A DNA stretch of 11,680 nucleotides, from the NCBI GenBank assembly GCA_900545165.1, contig UQYA01000060.1, forward strand, positions 1 through 11,680, written 5' to 3'. This stretch comes from an uncultured Collinsella sp. Lineage in GTDB: Bacteria; Actinomycetota; Coriobacteriia; Coriobacteriales; Coriobacteriaceae. Positions 9,839 through 11,680 of the stretch are shown here, in pieces; the stretch's first letter is position 1; the number at the start of each line of letters is the position of its first letter. The notes below the pieces were generated by a model. It worked only from the letters and a program-made list of their open reading frames with translations. It was not told the DNA's origin and searched no databases. A program made the position numbers and the translations under genes.

Positions 9839-9927
9839 ACGCGAAATCTAGAATTTCTCAAAAACGCGAAGTAGATGATATATTGTACTTCGCGTTTTTC
9901 AGTTAATCTTAATTTTGCGAAGTGGAT
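9839..9927 (+). promoter_or_regulatory. CGCGAA repeat cluster with perfect 14-bp inverted repeat before the ATPase gene
   Basis: AAAAACGCGAAGTA (9860-9873) and TACTTCGCGTTTTT (9886-9899) are exact reverse complements around a 12-base AT-rich spacer holding TATATT (9879-9884), a fair -10 box. The core recurs as ACGCGAA at 9839-9845 and as GCGAAGTGGAT at 9917-9927, matching GCGAAGTAGAT at 9866-9876 in 10 of 11 bases. Read as RNA, the A-run, stem and T-run would make a bidirectional terminator. Read as DNA, it looks like a regulator-binding array over the promoter. Another possible promoter is TTGGCG (9824-9829) with TAGAAT (9849-9854), spaced 19 bases. Confidence 0.5.
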
Positions 9928-9931
9928 TGCC

Positions 9932-11143
9932 ATGAGACTTATTAATCGCCCGTTCTACATGAGCAAGCTTTCCAAGGTGGCAGGTACGCCTGATATCAAG
10001 GTGATCACCGGAATCAGGCGATGCGGAAAATCGAAATTGCTTGAGGCGTTTGCCAGCCAACTTCATTCAAACGACCCCTCGGCCAACGTCATACACGTCA
10101 ACTTCAATCTACTTGAGTTCGAGCCGTTGGCGGAATACCATGCGCTGCATACATATGTGGAAAAGCACTATATTGAGGGTTGCCGGAATATCGTCATGAT
10201 CGACGAGGTCCAGATGTGTGAAGGGTTCGAGCGGGCTATCAACAGTCTTCATGCGTCAGAGAAATATGACATTTACATCACGGGGTCGAACGCCTTTCTT
10301 CTCTCAAGCGACCTCTCGACGTTGTTCACGGGAAGAACGGTGGAGATCGAGGTCTTTCCGTTTTCACTTGCGGAGTTCTCGGCGTATCACGAGATCACTT
10401 CTCCAGCCGAGGCCCTTGCTCGCTATGTCCGCGAGGGAGGAATGCCGGGTTCCTATATCTACCAGGACGAAAGGATGCGTTTCTCATACATCTCGGATGT
10501 GCTTGAAACTCTTATCCTGCGCGACATCAGACAAAAATATCGTATACGTAATGCGGAGCAGCTTAAACGTTCCTGCGAGTTCCTGATGGATAACGTCGGA
10601 AACATCTCTTCTCTCAAGGGGATGGCGGCCGAGCTTTCACGAGCGAACCTTAAGATAAGCGACAAGACGCTGGCTGTGTATATCGACTACCTGTGTAATG
10701 CGTTTGCGTTCTACCGGTTTCGTCGCTTTGACGTCTCAGGAAAGAAATACCTGTCGACGGGAGATAAATACTACCTGGCCGACCATTCGTTTCGCTACGC
10801 CGCGCTTGGCACGAAAAAGCTCGATTTTGGCCATGTTTACGAGAATATGGTGGCAATCGAGCTTATGCGCCGCGGATGGGAAGTCTACGTCGGCGTTCTC
10901 TACCAAAAGGAAGTAGACTTTGTCGCCATCAGGCGCGACCGCCGTGTCTATATCCAGGTGAGTGACGACATTTCCCAAGAAGCGACGCTGGAGCGTGAGC
11001 TTGATCCGCTGCGACGGATTCGAGACGCCTATCCCAAGTGCGTCATCGCCCGAACAGGGCACGAAACGACTGATTGGGATGGCATCAAGGTCGTCGACCT
11101 GGCACGATGGCTTATGGGTGAATCAGGCGAGCTGGCCGTCTAG
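9932..11143 (+). CDS. AAA ATPase with DUF4143 domain (AAA_14 family)
   Basis: This 403-residue protein belongs to a widespread family of ATPases of unknown role, common in gut bacteria and often found in variable loci. The N-terminal ATPase has Walker A GIRRCGKS at 27-34 and Walker B IVMIDE with Asp91-Glu92, then ITGSNAFLLSSDLSTLFTGR at 117-135, a family hallmark. The C-terminal DUF4143 part begins near residue 197 (RDIRQKYRIRNAEQL) and has a PD-(D/E)XK-like arrangement: Glu304/Glu310 in ENMVAIEL, Glu327-Val-Asp329 in YQKEVDFVA, then IQVS at 341-344, where Gln342 stands where Glu is more usual. The frame opens at 9875, but that ATG is inside the inverted repeat; ATG 9932 gives MRLINRPFYMSKL, matching family N-termini, with a weak site AAGTGGA at 9920-9926. 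Codon use is less GC-biased than in carAB. It could be a toxin-like, defence or transcription-linked ATPase; none is shown. Confidence 0.88.
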   Translation: MRLINRPFYMSKLSKVAGTPDIKVITGIRRCGKSKLLEAFASQLHSNDPSANVIHVNFNLLEFEPLAEYHALHTYVEKHYIEGCRNIVMIDEVQMCEGFERAINSLHASEKYDIYITGSNAFLLSSDLSTLFTGRTVEIEVFPFSLAEFSAYHEITSPAEALARYVREGGMPGSYIYQDERMRFSYISDVLETLILRDIRQKYRIRNAEQLKRSCEFLMDNVGNISSLKGMAAELSRANLKISDKTLAVYIDYLCNAFAFYRFRRFDVSGKKYLSTGDKYYLADHSFRYAALGTKKLDFGHVYENMVAIELMRRGWEVYVGVLYQKEVDFVAIRRDRRVYIQVSDDISQEATLERELDPLRRIRDAYPKCVIARTGHETTDWDGIKVVDLARWLMGESGELAV

Positions 11144-11169
11144 CACGCGATGACGCGGGCTGAAACGAA

Positions 11170-11235
11170 CGAGCGAGAATTTCGTCCCGCGAGGAGGCCA
11201 ATACGGCCCTCTTCGAAGGACGGAATCCTCGCTCG
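11170..11235. repeat. 66-nt imperfect hairpin between the ATPase and antitoxin genes
   Basis: The arms at 11170-11187 and 11218-11235 pair over 18 positions with one mismatch and one G-U: CGAGCGAG meets CTCGCTCG at the base, then ATTTCGTCC meets GGACGGAAT. An inner stem GGCC-AATAC-GGCC lies at 11196-11208. No T-run follows. It starts 26 bases after the ATPase stop. In the rest of the gap 11144-11377 I see only the antitoxin promoter region. Confidence 0.5.
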
Positions 11236-11316
11236 ATCTCTTGGCGGGATATTTTGCTCGGTCGATGATCAACGGTTGGTGGAAAGCGATGCCTCGTCCG
11301 TGTCACCATTCCGTGA

Positions 11317-11350
11317 TTGCTGGTATTTTCTGCATGCTAAAATGAATGCA
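11317..11350 (+). promoter_or_regulatory. Candidate antitoxin promoter overlapping a palindromic operator
   Basis: TAAAAT at 11338-11343 is a good -10 box; TTGCTG at 11317-11322 is a fair -35 at a short 15-base spacing. Overlapping them is the palindrome TTT-CT-GCATGC-TA-AAA (11327-11342), and a second inverted pair TGCAT (11331-11335) and ATGCA (11346-11350). Phd/YefM antitoxins normally repress their own operon by binding palindromes at the promoter, so the placement fits autoregulation. Confidence 0.45.
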
Positions 11351-11377
11351 TAAAAGACTTTATATTTGGAGGTCTCG

Positions 11378-11680
11378 ATGCCTGCTTTAAAGATGCTCGA
11401 CAATCTTGTTCCCATCAGCGATTTCAGTCACGGTAAGGGTTCGGCTGCTTTTTCGAAGGTTGGGGACGATAATCCCGTTGTGGTCCTTAAACACAATAAG
11501 CCGGCATTCGTTATTGTGACGCCCGATGAATACAGGGAGGCGAAGCAGGCGGAGGAGGACCTCGCCTTGTTGACGTTGGCCCTTAAGAGGACGGCTGCGA
11601 CAAGCGATGATGAACTCGTTTCCCTATCTGATGTTATGGCAGAGTTGGGTGTGGGCCAGGACGAACTCGATCAGATGGAT
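11378..11680 (+). CDS. Type II antitoxin, Phd/YefM-like family (3' end outside window)
   Basis: An open frame of 101 codons begins at ATG 11378 and has no stop before the window ends. GGAGG at 11368-11372, five bases upstream, is the best ribosome site in the accessory part. The N-terminal region reads MPALKMLDNLVPISDFSHGKGSAAF, then a hydrophobic strand PVVVLKHNKPAFVIVTPDEYREAKQAEEDLALL. The pattern of V-V-L-K-H/N-N-K-P followed by V-P/T-x-E-Y is the core of Phd/YefM-type DNA-binding antitoxins, with the N-terminal fold binding the operator and the C-terminal acidic helix neutralising the toxin. Residues 56-101 are acidic and probably disordered, as expected of the toxin-wrapping end. At 101 or more residues it is at or slightly above the usual 80-100. 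The toxin gene, probably RelE/ParE- or Doc-like, would follow outside the window. The toxin type is not knowable here. Confidence 0.8.
   Translation, partial: MPALKMLDNLVPISDFSHGKGSAAFSKVGDDNPVVVLKHNKPAFVIVTPDEYREAKQAEEDLALLTLALKRTAATSDDELVSLSDVMAELGVGQDELDQMD

Noticed and set aside
9875..9931. Upstream ATG for the ATPase gene.
   Set aside because: It lies in the spacer of the perfect inverted repeat, lacks a ribosome site, and adds 19 residues absent from the family.

Overview
The window looks like chromosome from a high-GC coriobacterium, most likely Collinsella or a close relative (Actinomycetota, Coriobacteriia). I base this on recall rather than a search: GC-rich codon use, enlarged CarA and CarB proteins, an LPXTG-type anchor fragment, and a gut-type AAA ATPase/DUF4143 gene. 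All genes I can support lie on the + strand.

Positions 1-4369 hold core and semi-core genes. They begin with the 3' end of purD (purine synthesis), followed 21 bases later by a NUDIX hydrolase of the ADP-ribose pyrophosphatase type. A 247-base gap follows that holds two inverted repeats and no gene. Next come an ABC exporter half-transporter and, 19 bases later, a single-pass membrane protein of unknown function, closed by a textbook intrinsic terminator at 4329-4369.

Positions 4370-9285 hold the carAB operon for carbamoyl phosphate synthetase (small glutaminase subunit and large synthetase subunit), with only one base between the genes. The AT-rich leader contains a sequence resembling an ArgR (ARG) box and two small hairpins. 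CarA is clearly longer than usual, with an N-terminal tail, an insert of about 35 residues near the active-site histidine, and a C-terminal tail.

Positions 9286-11680 look accessory. A GC-rich imperfect palindrome follows carB. After it comes a fragment carrying only the C-terminal sorting signal of a sortase-anchored surface protein, with no credible start. A gene for an AAA ATPase with a DUF4143 domain follows, preceded by an unusual cluster of CGCGAA-type repeats that includes a perfect 14-bp inverted repeat. Beyond a 66-nt imperfect hairpin, a Phd/YefM-type antitoxin gene starts at 11378 and runs off the window end; its promoter overlaps a palindrome that fits an autoregulatory operator. 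The toxin would lie outside the window.

No tRNA, rRNA, CRISPR array, transposase or phage gene was seen. The least explained material is the intergenic structure: the palindromes at 1365-1462, 9298-9387 and 11170-11235, and the repeat cluster at 9839-9927.
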